Shown here piece after piece: positions 12,814-25,371 of a stretch of DNA of 64,000 nucleotides. This DNA is from Sordariomycetes sp. S80-01Y (taxonomy: Eukaryota > Ascomycota > Sordariomycetes). Position 1 is the stretch's first letter. Each line of letters begins with the position of its first letter. Position numbers and translations under genes: made by a program. The stretch is from NCBI GenBank assembly GCA_037042185.1, contig JAXQJY010000032.1, positions 3,348,001-3,412,000 on the forward strand, given 5' to 3'. The notes under the pieces are model-generated. The model was not told the DNA's origin and ran no database searches. It saw only the letters and a list, made by a program, of their open reading frames with translations.

Positions 12814-14801
12814 TCAACACAAGAACTTGTAAAATTTCTTCCAATGCGGCCACGTCGCCCTCTCTTCCCTCTCCTGCTGTATCAGAATCGGTACGTTAAA
12901 GTCCCGCCTCCCCGTGTCGACGTCCATGTCCCTGACGCGGACGTACGATGTCCTGTAGTATATCTTGTGGGCGACGTAGAATGTCAATATGATGGGCGCG
13001 CCCATCCACTTCAGGAAGAATTCCCGGGCCACCCTTCCGGTCGACATGTTGCGCCACTCGATGGGGAAAGCTCCCACCCAGAACTGGGCCATGAGAACGC
13101 AGATGTTCATCGTGAGACCGACGTAGGATCCCAGCACGCCAACTTGAGAGCGAAACGGGAGCTCGGACACACTGTGGCCGCGAGCTGCCCAGGCGCGGCG
13201 GAAGCGAATGTGGCAGAGACAGATGGAGCCCCAGGTGAAGATGGAGGACAGCCCGGAGATTGCGAGCAACCAATCCAGCACGGCATTCTGCTCGGGCAGA
13301 TCCGCCAGATATGATAGTAGGCCGATGAAGGCGGCGACACCGATAGCCATCAGGGGCCGACCCCGGCGGTCGATGTAACCCAGAATCTTGGGAGCTTGGT
13401 TGAGCTGGGCCAGGGCAGCAAGGGTTCTCGAAGAACCGAAGACCGCCGAGTTGCCGACAGAGAGCACCGCTATAAGAATGACAGTGTTCATGACGGATGG
13501 CAACACCTGGATGCCTGCCTCTTCGATGGCAATGACGAATGGCGAGGCTTTGGCGTCGGCGTCGGAGTTGGAGCTCAGAAGTCTCTTATCGTTGTGAGGC
13601 ACCAGCAGTCCAACCAGGGTTAGAGCGACGATGTAAAAGATGGTGATACGCCAGAAGACCTGTTTGATGGCAGTTGGCAGCGATTTTCGCGGGTTGGCGG
13701 TTTCGGCAGCAGCAAGACCGACGAGCTCCGTACCAGTAAAGGAGAAGGCAGCCGTGACGAAGACAGAGCAAAGACCCTTAAAGCCGTTGTTGAAGGCGCC
13801 AGGGTCCTGCCAGTATTCGCCGCCGACATAGCCGCGTTCGGGCGTGCCGCCAATGTTGAGAACAATCCCGAGCAGGCTGTGCCGTGTGAGCGCCTGTTTG
13901 TGGCATGGGAGTGAAGACCGAGAACGTTGACTTACATGAAGCTGATGACGGCGATGACCTTGATGATGGAGAAAATGAACTCTGCTTCACCGTAGCCTTT
14001 GATGCCAAACATATTGATGGCGATGATGACGCAGAGGAAGATCGTAACAAAGATAGCCCTGGTCAGCGCTTCGTCCCAGTACCCGATGGTGAGACTAGCA
14101 GCAATAATTTCGAGGGGCAGCACAGTGAGCCATTGCATGGCGTAGCTAACATGTCAGCAAGAGCAGTTGACAATGCTCGAGGGTACACATACTTCCAGCC
14201 CATAGCAAAGCCCCATGATGGATCCAAGAACCTGGTAGCCCAGGACGAGAAGGAACCAGCGATAGGAAAGATGACCGCCAGTTCGCCCAAGGCTTGGCAT
14301 GTGCAGTACAGCATGCCGCCAATGATGGAAAAGGCCAACAATAGGGACGCCGGTCCGCCAGCAGCCAAAGCCTTACCCGACGCAACAAAAAGACCAGTAC
14401 CTAGAACCAAGCTGTCAGCGTTGTGTCAGTCCCCTATCAGGTCCTCCATCCTTACCTATTGAGCCTCCGATAGCAATCATCTGTAAATGTCGACCCTTGA
14501 GCTTCCTCGCCAAGCCAGAATGAGCGTTCTCCAGCGTCGCAAGCCTGAGGTCGTAGTAGTGCGCGCCATCGTGTTCCCTTGACGCGCCTCGCTCGAGCTG
14601 CCCGAACTGATCCGACGAGAAGAAGGTTGAGTTGGGATCGCGGCGAAACGAGTCGAAGAAGCGCTCGAATCGCTTGGGCGAGAAGACATCGTCGTAATCG
14701 GGTTCGCCACGCATGCTGTAAGAACTGCCCTGGGCCAGAGACTCTTCCTTCAGCTTCAGGTTGTTCATGGTGTTCAGCTCGATGTCTCGATGTGGTGCCA
14801 T
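12814..14801 (-). CDS. Amino-acid permease (APC superfamily, fungal YAT type)
   Basis: Four exons, 14801-14456, 14400-14193, 14145-13936 and 13876-12814, with introns of 55, 47 and 59 bp, encode 608 aa. The family comprises proton-coupled plasma-membrane amino-acid importers with 12 membrane spans. The first span carries the family signature created by the first splice, IAIGGSIGTGLFVASGKAL. Other family stretches include ALGELAVIFPIAGSF, YWDEAL, FTGTELVGLAAAETANPRKSLP and SVGNSAVFGSSRTL. The hydrophilic N-terminus is about 110 aa, rather long, and includes acidic and Ser-rich parts that could hold trafficking or ubiquitination sites (inference). The C-terminal tail is short and ends FYKFLC, resembling the Phe-Trp-Cys-type ends of yeast permeases. 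The substrate cannot be read from sequence. Confidence 0.93.
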
Positions 14802-16133
14802 CGTACACCGGTGCTGGCGGGCTTATCTGTCGTCAATCAGATGGCCGGATGTCGCGCGCGGGCGAGGCGACCTGTTAACTCGACGCAGGATGTTGAAGCA
14901 GCGCGGTGGCGGGCTGTGATGGATAAGACGGAAGTGCAATCCGAGGTGCCTCGTTGGAACGCAGAGGACGTTGTCGGGGCCGACCGTCAACTGTCGCACA
15001 TGCTATACCGCCGCCACGGCGCACGGGTAGGATGGATGGCGGTCGTGCGACGAGACGGGTGGGGGATCGGTCGCAGGGATGGACGGTGTAGGTCAAAAGT
15101 TGGTATCTTTATGGGAGACGACTCAGCGGCAGGACGGGCGATGCATCTTTGAGCGACGACAGCCACGGCATGAAGAGGCTGAGACGACGGGCGAGTCTAG
15201 GTGCAACTAAGTCCCTTGCCAAGGGTGGCCGGTGAGGTCGGTCGGGTGCTTATCATGACTGAGAGGACGCCGAGTCCTTGAGGCCCTTTGGAGGCGGAGA
15301 CGCGGGCAGCCACCTCACTAGCGCTGGAATGATTGACGCTGTTGATTGGCCGGAATACCCGTTGCTTCACTCACCTGGGCTTCCAGAGCTTCTCCACGCC
15401 CACGCGACGACCTGCCTAACTCGCAGTATCGATAACGACAGCAGGGGCACTTTTTCAAACTTCGGGCCATCAACCAAGCTGTTCCACTGACGGACTGCAA
15501 TTGATAGTCATGCGAGAAACTGAACCCGATAGAGTTTCCACGTTGAATCTTCCTCGGCCGCTAATACCAGGGGGCTGTCACTGCCCGTACGCACTGAAGT
15601 AACTCCGGTAGTCCAGGGCCAATGTGTCAGCTGGGAGCCGTGTAAGCCCCTTTTCCACAGACGCTCACGAATTTCATCGCCATAGCCTTCGAACATGAGA
15701 CTTTAAGCATTGGAATTCGTGGAACCACTGAGAGGCTGAACGAAAAGAAAGCATAAACCATGATCTATATAATCCAGCGTACAGCCAGAGGGCCCTCTCT
15801 TTTCTGGATTTCTCCTACGCGCCCACCCATCTCGTGAGCGAAGCCGAGCAAGGTTCCTGTCACGAGCTGGGATCACGATCTCTGCGAGATATTCTCAACC
15901 ATAAGAGGCATCAAGTCTATTGTGCTAAGCAATTCCTCATTCTGGTCAGCCTTTTCAACATCTCTAGGGGAGAGCAAGAGCTGCCAGAACCGCCAGCACG
16001 AACGACTGGGACTCCGGTAGAGACCCGAGCTTCTGATGAGTAGTATCTTTGACAAGGAAGCCACCAGAAAGAATCCTGAATCACACATTGAGGCTCCTGA
16101 CGCATCTCTTTTAATAAACTGTTTAAAGCAAAC
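14802..16133. other. Divergent intergenic region (permease / PAM2 gene 1)
   Basis: About 1.3 kb shared by two divergent genes. It contains a TATATAA element and an upstream ORF for the right-hand gene, listed separately. I saw no other gene. The part next to the permease start is GC-rich and contains several short frames without homology. Confidence 0.5.
15766..15772 (+). promoter_or_regulatory. TATA-box candidate upstream of the 240-aa PAM2 gene
   Basis: A perfect TATATAA lies 362 bp upstream of the ATG at 16134. With a start site a few tens of bases downstream, the leader would be about 300 nt and would include the uORF at 16036. Position and sequence are direct; function is inferred. Confidence 0.45.
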
Positions 16134-16137
16134 ATGA
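16036..16137 (+). promoter_or_regulatory. Upstream ORF (33 codons) overlapping the start codon of the 240-aa gene
   Basis: An ATG at 16036 opens a 33-codon frame whose TGA stop (16135-16137) overlaps the main ATG (16134) as ATGA. The encoded peptide starts MSSIFDKEATRK. Such start-stop overlaps can couple termination to reinitiation. Translation is not proven. An alternative is that this frame is the true first exon of the gene, joined by an intron I could not find. Confidence 0.4.
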
Positions 16138-16856
16138 ACGGCACGATGTCCAGCAACTCCACCCTAGCGCATCGCTCGCTCTGTGCTTGGGATACCGGTT
16201 CCCAGGACTCTGCAGTAATCACACAAGAGTATCCCAAGAATGAAAAGGTGGCCCTTCTCGAAGAGGGTCCTCACGCCCAGCTGTCGCTCCGCTCTGAGGT
16301 CAAGGGGAAGTCTGCCCGTGACATTACCTCCCAGACAACCGTCGACCTTTCTAAGGCGGTTCGCTCCGAGCCGGAAGTCAAAAGATGCGCTGACGAACAC
16401 CCTGTCGACAAGAGCGCCTTCCATGCTATGGATCTCATGGCTCAGGATCTTGCCATCATTTCTGTTGGCAAGCCCCTTGGCTCTCCGGATAGCCGAATCC
16501 CCGAGGTTGCAAGCTCGGGGCCCCAGGCTGCAAACCGCAACGAAGTCGTCATCGCTATTGGGTCTCCAGCTAGCGAGACTGCCAAAAAACCCCGATTCAA
16601 GGCCTTGGCCTCGGCTCAGGAGAGGGATGCAGCCGTTCGCCGGGCCAACCTTGCCGGCAACCACCCCTACCACGTTACCCAGGCGTTCGCTTTTCCAGGA
16701 CCCAACCACCCCCAGAAGCCACTGAACCCTAATGCTGCCCCTTTCATTCCCAAGGACCAGGGACAGAAGAAGGCCACGAAGCAGGAGCAGGCCCATATGC
16801 ACGCGCTGGTGGAAGGTCTCCGCCACTCCACCAGGCTCCTCGGGGATTCTCAGTAG
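16134..16856 (+). CDS. Uncharacterised protein with a PAM2 motif, 240 aa
   Basis: A single exon from ATG 16134 (a second in-frame ATG is at residue 5). The protein is hydrophilic, mostly disordered, and has no signal peptide or membrane span. Near the C-terminus, residues 197-206 read LNPNAAPFIP, matching the PAM2 consensus (L-N-x-x-A-x-x-F-x-P) that binds the MLLE domain of poly(A)-binding protein. Known fungal PAM2 proteins include Pan3, Pbp1/ataxin-2, eRF3 and Upa1/Upa2; this protein resembles none of them elsewhere. Before the motif is a basic helix-like segment (KKPRFKALASAQERDAAVRR), and after it a Lys/Gln-rich stretch and a final helix. A link to mRNA or PABP is an inference from the motif. 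A TATA box and an overlapping uORF lie upstream. Confidence 0.7.
   Translation: MNGTMSSNSTLAHRSLCAWDTGSQDSAVITQEYPKNEKVALLEEGPHAQLSLRSEVKGKSARDITSQTTVDLSKAVRSEPEVKRCADEHPVDKSAFHAMDLMAQDLAIISVGKPLGSPDSRIPEVASSGPQAANRNEVVIAIGSPASETAKKPRFKALASAQERDAAVRRANLAGNHPYHVTQAFAFPGPNHPQKPLNPNAAPFIPKDQGQKKATKQEQAHMHALVEGLRHSTRLLGDSQ
16722..16751 (+). other. PAM2 motif in the 240-aa protein
   Basis: It encodes LNPNAAPFIP near the C-terminus, matching the poly(A)-binding-protein-interacting motif 2 consensus at every fixed position (Leu, Asn, Ala, Phe, Pro). Confidence 0.75.
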
Positions 16857-17384
16857 AGACTAAGAGAGCCATAGGCGTTGGATGAATCGTGGAAATGCAC
16901 GCGCATGAATAAGAGGCCGCAAGAGCCTTCCTGAACTTACTGAATTCGGTGTTGGAAACATGAACAATCGACAGTAGACAGATTATACCGTACTGCTTTG
17001 GTCGAGAGGTAGAAGTCTGATAGAAGGAAATAAAACAATAAAATCAAATGATATGTTATCTGCACCGACACCGTTAGCACTCGAATGTCATTCGCAAGCG
17101 TGATCGAGAAGATGATGAAGTCCAAGACAACTATCATTGAATGTTAAGCATGTCCATTCCGAAGGCATGTGCCGTTTACGCGGTGCTGAAAAGTATCAGG
17201 GATGCATACTCGGGGATGATCTCCACAGACCAGACGTCTGCGATGGTGTAGTAAGAATTGCTGCATGTCTGACATGTTACCAAACCTAACTATGTGCTAG
17301 TGTGACAAGAAGTGATATCCCATATGTCCATTGCGCCGCTCTATAGAGTAAACTTCAGAATGCTAGTGATCTTACATGGCCATT
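16857..17384. other. Convergent intergenic region
   Basis: 528 bp between two stop codons, AT-rich in its middle (about 16920-17150). It likely contains both 3' UTRs. No gene, RNA or repeat recognised. Confidence 0.5.
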
Positions 17385-19529
<2,145 letters not shown>

Positions 19530-20187
19530 CGCCGGCAGGCTGGACTAATCATGTCGAGAGGCAAGTGCGCGAGGGGAAAGGGAAAAAAGAGGATAAAGAG
19601 TATGGGAAGAGCAAGTCTGACCAATTGTGGCTGAAGAACAGAGGCGGTTCACCGGGAAAGAAGATAACACCTTGGCTGTTGACGCGGAAGAGGAAGCGAA
19701 CTGGGCGCATGCCCGTCTGGAGTTGTTAAATGTCTTGGCGCCACGTCCCTGGAATTCGTGGATCGGCTCTGGTCGACGGTGACCCGACCCCTGAGCGCCC
19801 GTCATTGTCCTGGTAGCGTGCCCCGCCTGAGGCCGATGATGACTACCAGAAAAGGTGCCCTAGTCATGATCACTGCCATCCTTGAAAATGAAAAGCTTCA
19901 CAACAGCAGAAATCCAACGAGACTCGCTCACATTTAACTGTGGAAAAGGGAGGGTCCACGCCAGTTGTAGGGCTTGGGCAAATTGATCCGCGAGCGTGGG
20001 CCATTAAGCACTTTTCTTCTCCAAGACCACTACTACTTACCAGGTCTACTGCCTTACCTCGGTCCTCACCCCTCCACTGCCGCCTTTTGACTTAGGTGCG
20101 GCTTAGCAGTAGTCCTATGATAGTACCCATCCTCGGCACCCCAACGTCTGATACTTCAGCAAGCCCTTTCAAACCAGACCGGAAGAG
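19530..20187. other. Divergent promoter region (MNS1 / ATG10)
   Basis: 658 bp between divergent starts. No element of high quality was identified. ATG10 has an upstream ATG at 20117 in its leader, which could be a short uORF. Otherwise nothing seen. Confidence 0.45.
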
Positions 20188-21035
20188 ATGGATGGCGATC
20201 GCATGGCTGTCAATTTTCCTTTCCTCACGGCCGAAGAGTTTGAGGAAGCATGTCACTACTTTGACCGCCGATATCGCCAGGCAAAGATGGGCATGAAGCG
20301 CATGAAGTGGAAGCTAAAAATACAAACCGCTCTCAACGTGCTCTTTGACTACCAAGATACCTCCAGATGTCTTCTGGAAATTACGCAGACGTTGCAGGAC
20401 ACATGCAGCGAGGTTGAGCTGGATTTGGATGGTCTCGATCTGAGTGGGCTGGCGAGTTTAGCAGACCAAGAGATGATGGAAGCTGAAGCAGCAGACACGG
20501 TACGGTTAGAGACTTGGCATCTATTGTAGGCAACTGACAAGACGTCCAGGCTATGATCCAGAAGCAGTCGGAGGCCCGGCGAGATTCGGGCTTTGTGCGC
20601 TATGAGATCCTCCTTCACCCAACATACCGCGTTCCAGTCTTGTATTTCTGGTTGCAAGGACTACCCGACGGCGAGGATCCCCATAGCATCGACGCCGTCT
20701 TTCGTCGCCTCGTGCCCGCGGCGTACAAAGACGGGCTCCGCAACTGGACTTATGGCCGGGTAGGGGGCATATCCATCGATGTGAGTAGGAATGCTGTTGA
20801 ACGAGTCAATGGAAAGCCCTTGGCACCCGAAAGCCCAGGCTACTAACACGTTCTGTAGCATCACCCAATGTACGGGGAGCCTTGTTTCTTTGTACACCCA
20901 TGCCTCATTGGCGAGGGCATGGCTGCTTTCAAGTGCTCCCTCGAGGAGTATCTGACCATCTGGATCGGGTTGGCGGGCGCGTGCGTTGGACTGTCAGTTC
21001 CGATGGAAATGGTGCCTCGGCAGCAAACCTCATGA
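20188..21035 (+). CDS. ATG10: Atg10, E2-like enzyme of the Atg12 conjugation system
   Basis: Exons 20188-20499, 20550-20780 and 20859-21035, with introns of 50 and 78 bp (the second has a perfect TACTAAC branch site), encode 239 aa. Atg10 receives Atg12 from Atg7 and passes it to Atg5, which is needed for autophagosome formation. The N-terminus (FPFLTAEEFEEACHYFDRRY) and the middle strand block (RYEILLHPTYRVPVLYFWLQG) match the fungal family. The last exon holds the active-site region HHPMYGEPCFFVHPC, with the catalytic Cys in the HPC motif; family members usually show HPC followed by Asn-Thr, here Leu-Ile. A second Cys sits six residues before it. The stop lies only 49 bp from the stop of the opposite-strand gene. 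Confidence 0.9.
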
Positions 21036-21084
21036 GCGCATGGGCCCCGAGGTGCACGAAACGCTTTTGGCTGACAACTCTGGA

Positions 21085-21749
21085 TCACTCTTCGTCACTA
21101 TCCTCCTCCATGGCAACATCCGAATCGCTCTCGTCCTCCTCATCACGTGTCCTCTTCTGACCACGAGCATCAGGCTCGACGCTAGCGTCCTTCATCGGCT
21201 GGTCTGTAGCGGCCGCAGGCTTTGCGGGAAGTCCCGTGCCAGGTGCGCCGGTTGAGGAAGGGGGCGGCGCATTGAAAATACTTTGCTGCAGCGCAGTCTG
21301 CTCGACATTCGCGGCGCCCTTGGTGTCTGGGATGTTGAAGGTTCCGTCAAGTTTAGACACGAAATCAGACTTGCTTTTGGCGTACTCGATTTTCTGCAGT
21401 TGCCGATTGATCAGCACAAAATCGGACAGAATCGATGTTGAAGTTGGCTTACCATCTTGCGCCCCAAAAACTCTTGCCCATTCAGTGACCTCAATGCCTG
21501 TGTCGCCGCTTGAACGTCCCTGAAGGTGATGTGTGCTTGACCGCGCATCTTCATGGTCATAAGTGCCACTACGTCCAGAACATGACCGTACGTTGAGAAT
21601 AGCATGTACAATGCAGTGCGGAGATCGGCCTTCTGAATCTTGTTCGAAGGGAGATTCGTGATGTAGAGTGTCTGGTTCGGAGGGATCGACTGGACCTTCG
21701 CGGGGAGGTTGGCGTTCGGCACGAGCGTTTTGGGAGGTTTGGTAGCCAT
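21085..21749 (-). CDS. U2 snRNP B''-like RRM protein (U1A/U2B''/Msl1 family)
   Basis: Exons 21749-21453 and 21393-21085, with a 59-bp intron, encode 201 aa. The protein binds U2 snRNA in the spliceosome with U2A' (family knowledge). A single RRM covers about residues 26-105, with RNP2 LYITNL and RNP1 RGQAHITF; MKMRGQAHITF and MKIEYAKSKSD are typical of U1A/U2B''. The C-terminal half has a Pro/Ala linker and an acidic end (DVAMEEDSDEE) instead of the second RRM of metazoan U2B'', which is closer to yeast Msl1. The ATG at 21749 is the first in frame. It is divergent from ARPC1 (337 bp) and tail-to-tail with ATG10. Confidence 0.9.
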
Positions 21750-22086
21750 TGTCAAAGGTGAGATAGCAATGAAGATTTGTGCTGAGCGCTAGGTACTCGG
21801 GTCTTTTCGCGCGTCTTTGGGTTGAGGTGCTGGGCGTGGTTGATCGAGTTGGTATCTTTGAACATGGAGGGCCAAACCTATGTTTGTGTCGTTGATTTTT
21901 GCCAAAGCCGGCTGGGGAAGGTGGTCCAAGCTCCTTGAAGAGCCCCCACATCAGCCCAGCCATTGCGCCCCTCGCCTTCGTCATCCTCCCAACTTGATCT
22001 CCAACCTAACTTCGTGGCACTACAACAACCATTTCAAGCTCTGGCGATAGTAGAGAGCTACTCCTATCGCTTCAATTACCGCAAAA
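21750..22086. other. Bidirectional promoter (U2B'' / ARPC1)
   Basis: 337 bp separate the two start codons, so the genes must share or closely neighbour promoters. No TATA box is obvious, and I found no further gene. Confidence 0.55.
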
Positions 22087-23285
22087 ATGGCCGCTCCCGA
22101 GGTTCATCATCTTTTCCACAACCCTATTGCCGATCACTCCTTCTCGGCCGACCAGTCTACTCTCGCCGTTGCACGCGATTCGGCCGTTGAGCTCTACAGC
22201 AAAGTCGGCAATGCATTCAAGCTCAAGGATGAGCTGAAGGGGCATGACAAGACTGTTACGAGTGTCGACATTGCCCCTCATAGCGGCCGTATCGTCTCTT
22301 GCTCTCAAGGTTCTTGACCCCAGCTCTAACCTGAAGACCCTCAATCTGACCCGACTAGACCGCAACGCTCTCGTCTGGGAGCCCTCACCGACTGGATACA
22401 AGCCAACCTTGGTCCTACTACGTATCAGCCGCGCTGCGACCTTTGTTCGATGGTCGCCCAACGAGACCAAGTTTGCCGTCGGGTCCGGAGACCGTCTCAT
22501 TGCCGTTTGCGCTTTCGAAGAGGAGAATGATTGGTGGGTGTCCAAGCACCTGAAGAAGCCGATTCGCAGTACCATCACCAGTGTCGACTGGCACCCAAAC
22601 TCCGTGCTCTTGGCTGCTGGCTCGACTGATGCCCATGCGCGTGTCTTCTCGAGCTACATCAAGGGCGTTGACCAGCGCCCTGAGCCTACTGTCTGGGGCG
22701 AGAGGTTGCCTTTCAACACAGTCTGCGGAGAATATCTGAACAACTCCGCGGGATGGGTGCATTCGGTTTCCTTCTCACCAAGCGGCGACGCGTTGGCTTT
22801 CGCTGCCCACGACAGTAGCATTACTGTCGTCTACCCAAGCGCCCCTGAGCAGCCTCCGAAGGCCGTCATCACCATCTCGACCCAGCTTCTTCCTTTCAAA
22901 AGTCTGATTTGGAAGGCTGAGGATGAGATCATCGCTGCTGGATACGACTGCGAGGCTTTCCGCTTCCAAGGTGGAGAGGCTGGCTGGCAGATCGCCGGTG
23001 GCGTCGATGCCAGAGGCTCATCTGCTGGGGATGGCGAGGTCAAGGAGGAGTCTGCGCTGAAGATGTTCAAGCAGATGGATCTCAAGGGAAAGACCAAGGA
23101 CGACACTCAACTCAAGACTGTTCATCAGAACACCATTACTATGATCCGTCCTTTCCAGTCAGGAGGCGGCGGGGTTACCAAGTTTACATGTGAGTTTCCA
23201 AAATCGAACCCTAGTGGCTACAATTCAGAACTGACCATGTGAAGCGAGTGGTGTGGACGGCCGTGTTGTTGTATGGAACGTTTAG
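22087..23285 (+). CDS. ARPC1: Arp2/3 complex subunit 1 (p40, WD40)
   Basis: Exons 22087-22309, 22359-23189 and 23245-23285, with introns of 49 and 55 bp, encode 364 aa, the normal size. ARPC1 is the WD40 subunit of the Arp2/3 actin nucleator, important for endocytic patches. Visible motifs are KGHDKTVTSVDIAPHSGRIVSCSQDRNALVWE (spanning splice 1), ATFVRWSPNETKFAVGSGDR, ITSVDWHPNSVLLAAGSTDA and GWVHSVSFSPSGDALAFAAHD. The small last exon supplies the final blade, SGVDGRVVVWNV. An insert (residues about 300-340) is Lys/Glu-rich, as in the p40 arm that contacts Arp2/3. The first intron has an unusual GTTCTT donor, but the join restores the canonical CSQDRNA sequence, so I trust it. Confidence 0.95.
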
Positions 23286-23808
23286 ACATATGTTACATGC
23301 ATATAGAGAAAATTTAGCAGCAGCACTTCCAGCTGATCTGGCCACAAGGGTCCCTTGCAATATTGCTTCCCCAGTGACGTGTTGCACAGAGCCCTTCCGA
23401 TCGCTACCATGTCCAGCCTGATGAGTACCTTCTAAAATACTATCTGACCCCTAGGCCCGAGCGTAGTGGTGTTCGGAGTCCGCAGATGTTTGTTCTACAC
23501 TCAAGGACATAATTGAAGTTTGCCGCAGCTTACGTACTGGACTACACTCTCTTCTAACCCTCCCACCAGAAGAGCAACGTGAAGGGTTGAATCCTGACCG
23601 GCATTGCTATGTAAAGGCCTCGGACAAAATCTACCCGCGGGCAGCTGCAAACTTCTCACTGAATACATGGACCAACGCCGATCACACATTCCTGCGGCAA
23701 TTCGTTGTGAGAATAGAAGACATCTGCTCTTCCGATCAATTTTGTTTATTTTCTGTCCATCCGAGCTAGGCTACTTTTAGCTGTAGACATTCAGATCAAG
23801 ATTTGCCG
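23286..23808. other. Convergent intergenic region
   Basis: 523 bp between two stop codons, moderately AT-rich. Probably 3' UTRs only. No gene or RNA seen. Confidence 0.5.
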
Positions 23809-24364
23809 TTAAGGCAGAGCAATGCACTCAATCTCAACGTCGACGTTCTTAGGAAGCGTCTTAACAGCAACGCAGCTGCGTGCAGGCTTGTGAGAGAACC
23901 ACTTCTCGTACTCGCCGTTCATCTCGGCAAAGTGAGCCATGTCAGAGAGGAAGATGGTAGTCTTGACAACCTTGGAAACAGACGAACCAGATTCCTCGAT
24001 GACAGCCTTGACGTTCTTGCAGCACTGGGCCGTCTTCTCGGCGATGGTGCCCTCGATGAAGGTACCGTCAGGCTTCAGCGGAATCTGTCCGGAGCAGTAG
24101 ACGGCGGTAGGGGTCTTGATGGCCTGGGACTGTAGCAACCCGCATCAGCCAGAGAGCTCATACTGGGTCGTGTTGGCACAGGGTGCTTACGTAGGGACCA
24201 AGCGCCGCGGGGGCGTCCTTGGTGAAGACGATCTGTTGGTCGGACATGGTGGATTGGAAGCGTGCTTGTGCTGCTAAGGGTGTGAATCGAAGAGCTGAGG
24301 CAATTGAGGCTCGAGCGATAGCTTTGGAGCTTTGATGGGCGAGGTGGGGTGCTCGAGCGAACAT
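23809..24364 (-). CDS. MMF1: RidA/YjgF/Mmf1 family enamine/imine deaminase
   Basis: Exons 24364-24191 and 24129-23809, with a 61-bp intron, give 164 aa from the first ATG. RidA proteins hydrolyse reactive 2-aminoacrylate-type enamines/imines from PLP enzymes, and the yeast mitochondrial form supports mtDNA maintenance. Core motifs are GPYSQAIKTPTAVYCSGQIPL, NVKAVIEESGSSVSKVVKTTIFLSDM and KTLPKNVDVEIECIA, with the substrate-binding Arg in KPARSCV. Residues 1-39 form a typical mitochondrial presequence (Arg/Ala/Ser-rich, no acidic residues, ending RFQST). A second ATG at 24247 (MSDQQIVF) would give a cytosolic protein of ordinary RidA length. A strong splice-donor-like sequence overlaps the first ATG, so the two forms may come from alternative leader splicing (see findings). 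Confidence 0.93.
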
Positions 24365-25371
24365 ACCTTACCTGCGGATCCACGTCAGTTCCTAAGTAAG
24401 ATAGAAAGTCACGTTGGTATTTGCTTCAGGTACGTACAGGCTGTGCGGTCTGATACGAAGTTGGATCGATGTCAAGAGGAAGTTTCGAGATGGATTGAAG
24501 CGAGACTTGTAGCTTTAGTGAGGAGAGGAGCTCCGCGCATCGGCCCTTCCCCCCACCTTAGCTTCACTGACAGGCTCAGGCACTGGCACAGGGTGACGCT
24601 CCCGAGCCGTCGCGCTTTGCTACGGGCCCCGGGGGTGGTGGTTCCCGCGGCGAAGGGTTGCCCTGCTAGACCGGTGTCGATCACTCGAGGCTGCACCTTT
24701 AAAGTACAGTACCTGAGCTTGCTAAGATACTAGCAGTAGTCGATGTTAATTTATACCACAGACTTGCAGGCGGGTTTCCTTGTTTCTCTGAATGCTTCAA
24801 GGGAAAGGGGGTCGCATGGAGGCTAAGAGGCCAGCAAGGTGCTTGGCATTCTGTCTCAGCCTCAATGTGGCACGCTGGAACGACGGCACGCGCTGACGCG
24901 CCTTTCAGGGACCACTGCCCGCTGCCACTGCCCACCTAGGTAACTGGCCACTGCACTCAGTGCCTGAGAAAGGGTACGTACCACAACCCCAATTGAGGTG
25001 CCCAGATTTTGAGGGTCTCGATCCATGTCGACACGTTCAAGTTCTTGAGAAAAGGAGACGTTGCCGGCTTCACCTCCAGCTGACTCTGTGGCAGTCGTTC
25101 GGTTCCCTTCTCGCCATTCCTTCTCCTCCCTCTCATTGAATCTCTTTGTGTCATCTTGTGTGTTTTGTCTCCCTTCATTGACGGCGCCGGGCCGCATTTA
25201 CTGTCAGTCCTGTCCACACCTTCCCTTGCTTGCGTCGCGTTCCTTGATAAGTGGCGGCAGCTCCAGATAGCCGACCGGAGATCTACTGCCCAGAGCTTTC
25301 TTCCTTCGCCCTCGACCACTCCTCTGCGTACATCGACACTGACTCTTCATCGCAGGGAGCAGTAGGATATC
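24365..25371. other. Divergent intergenic region (MMF1 / PMT4)
   Basis: About 1 kb between two divergent starts. The last 200 bp before PMT4 are pyrimidine-rich, as in fungal leaders. No gene, tRNA or repeat recognised. Confidence 0.5.

Noticed and set aside
22244-22358. Upstream extension of the ARPC1 second-exon frame
   Set aside because: It reads the first exon out of frame; splicing at 22309/22359 gives the conserved WD40 sequence.
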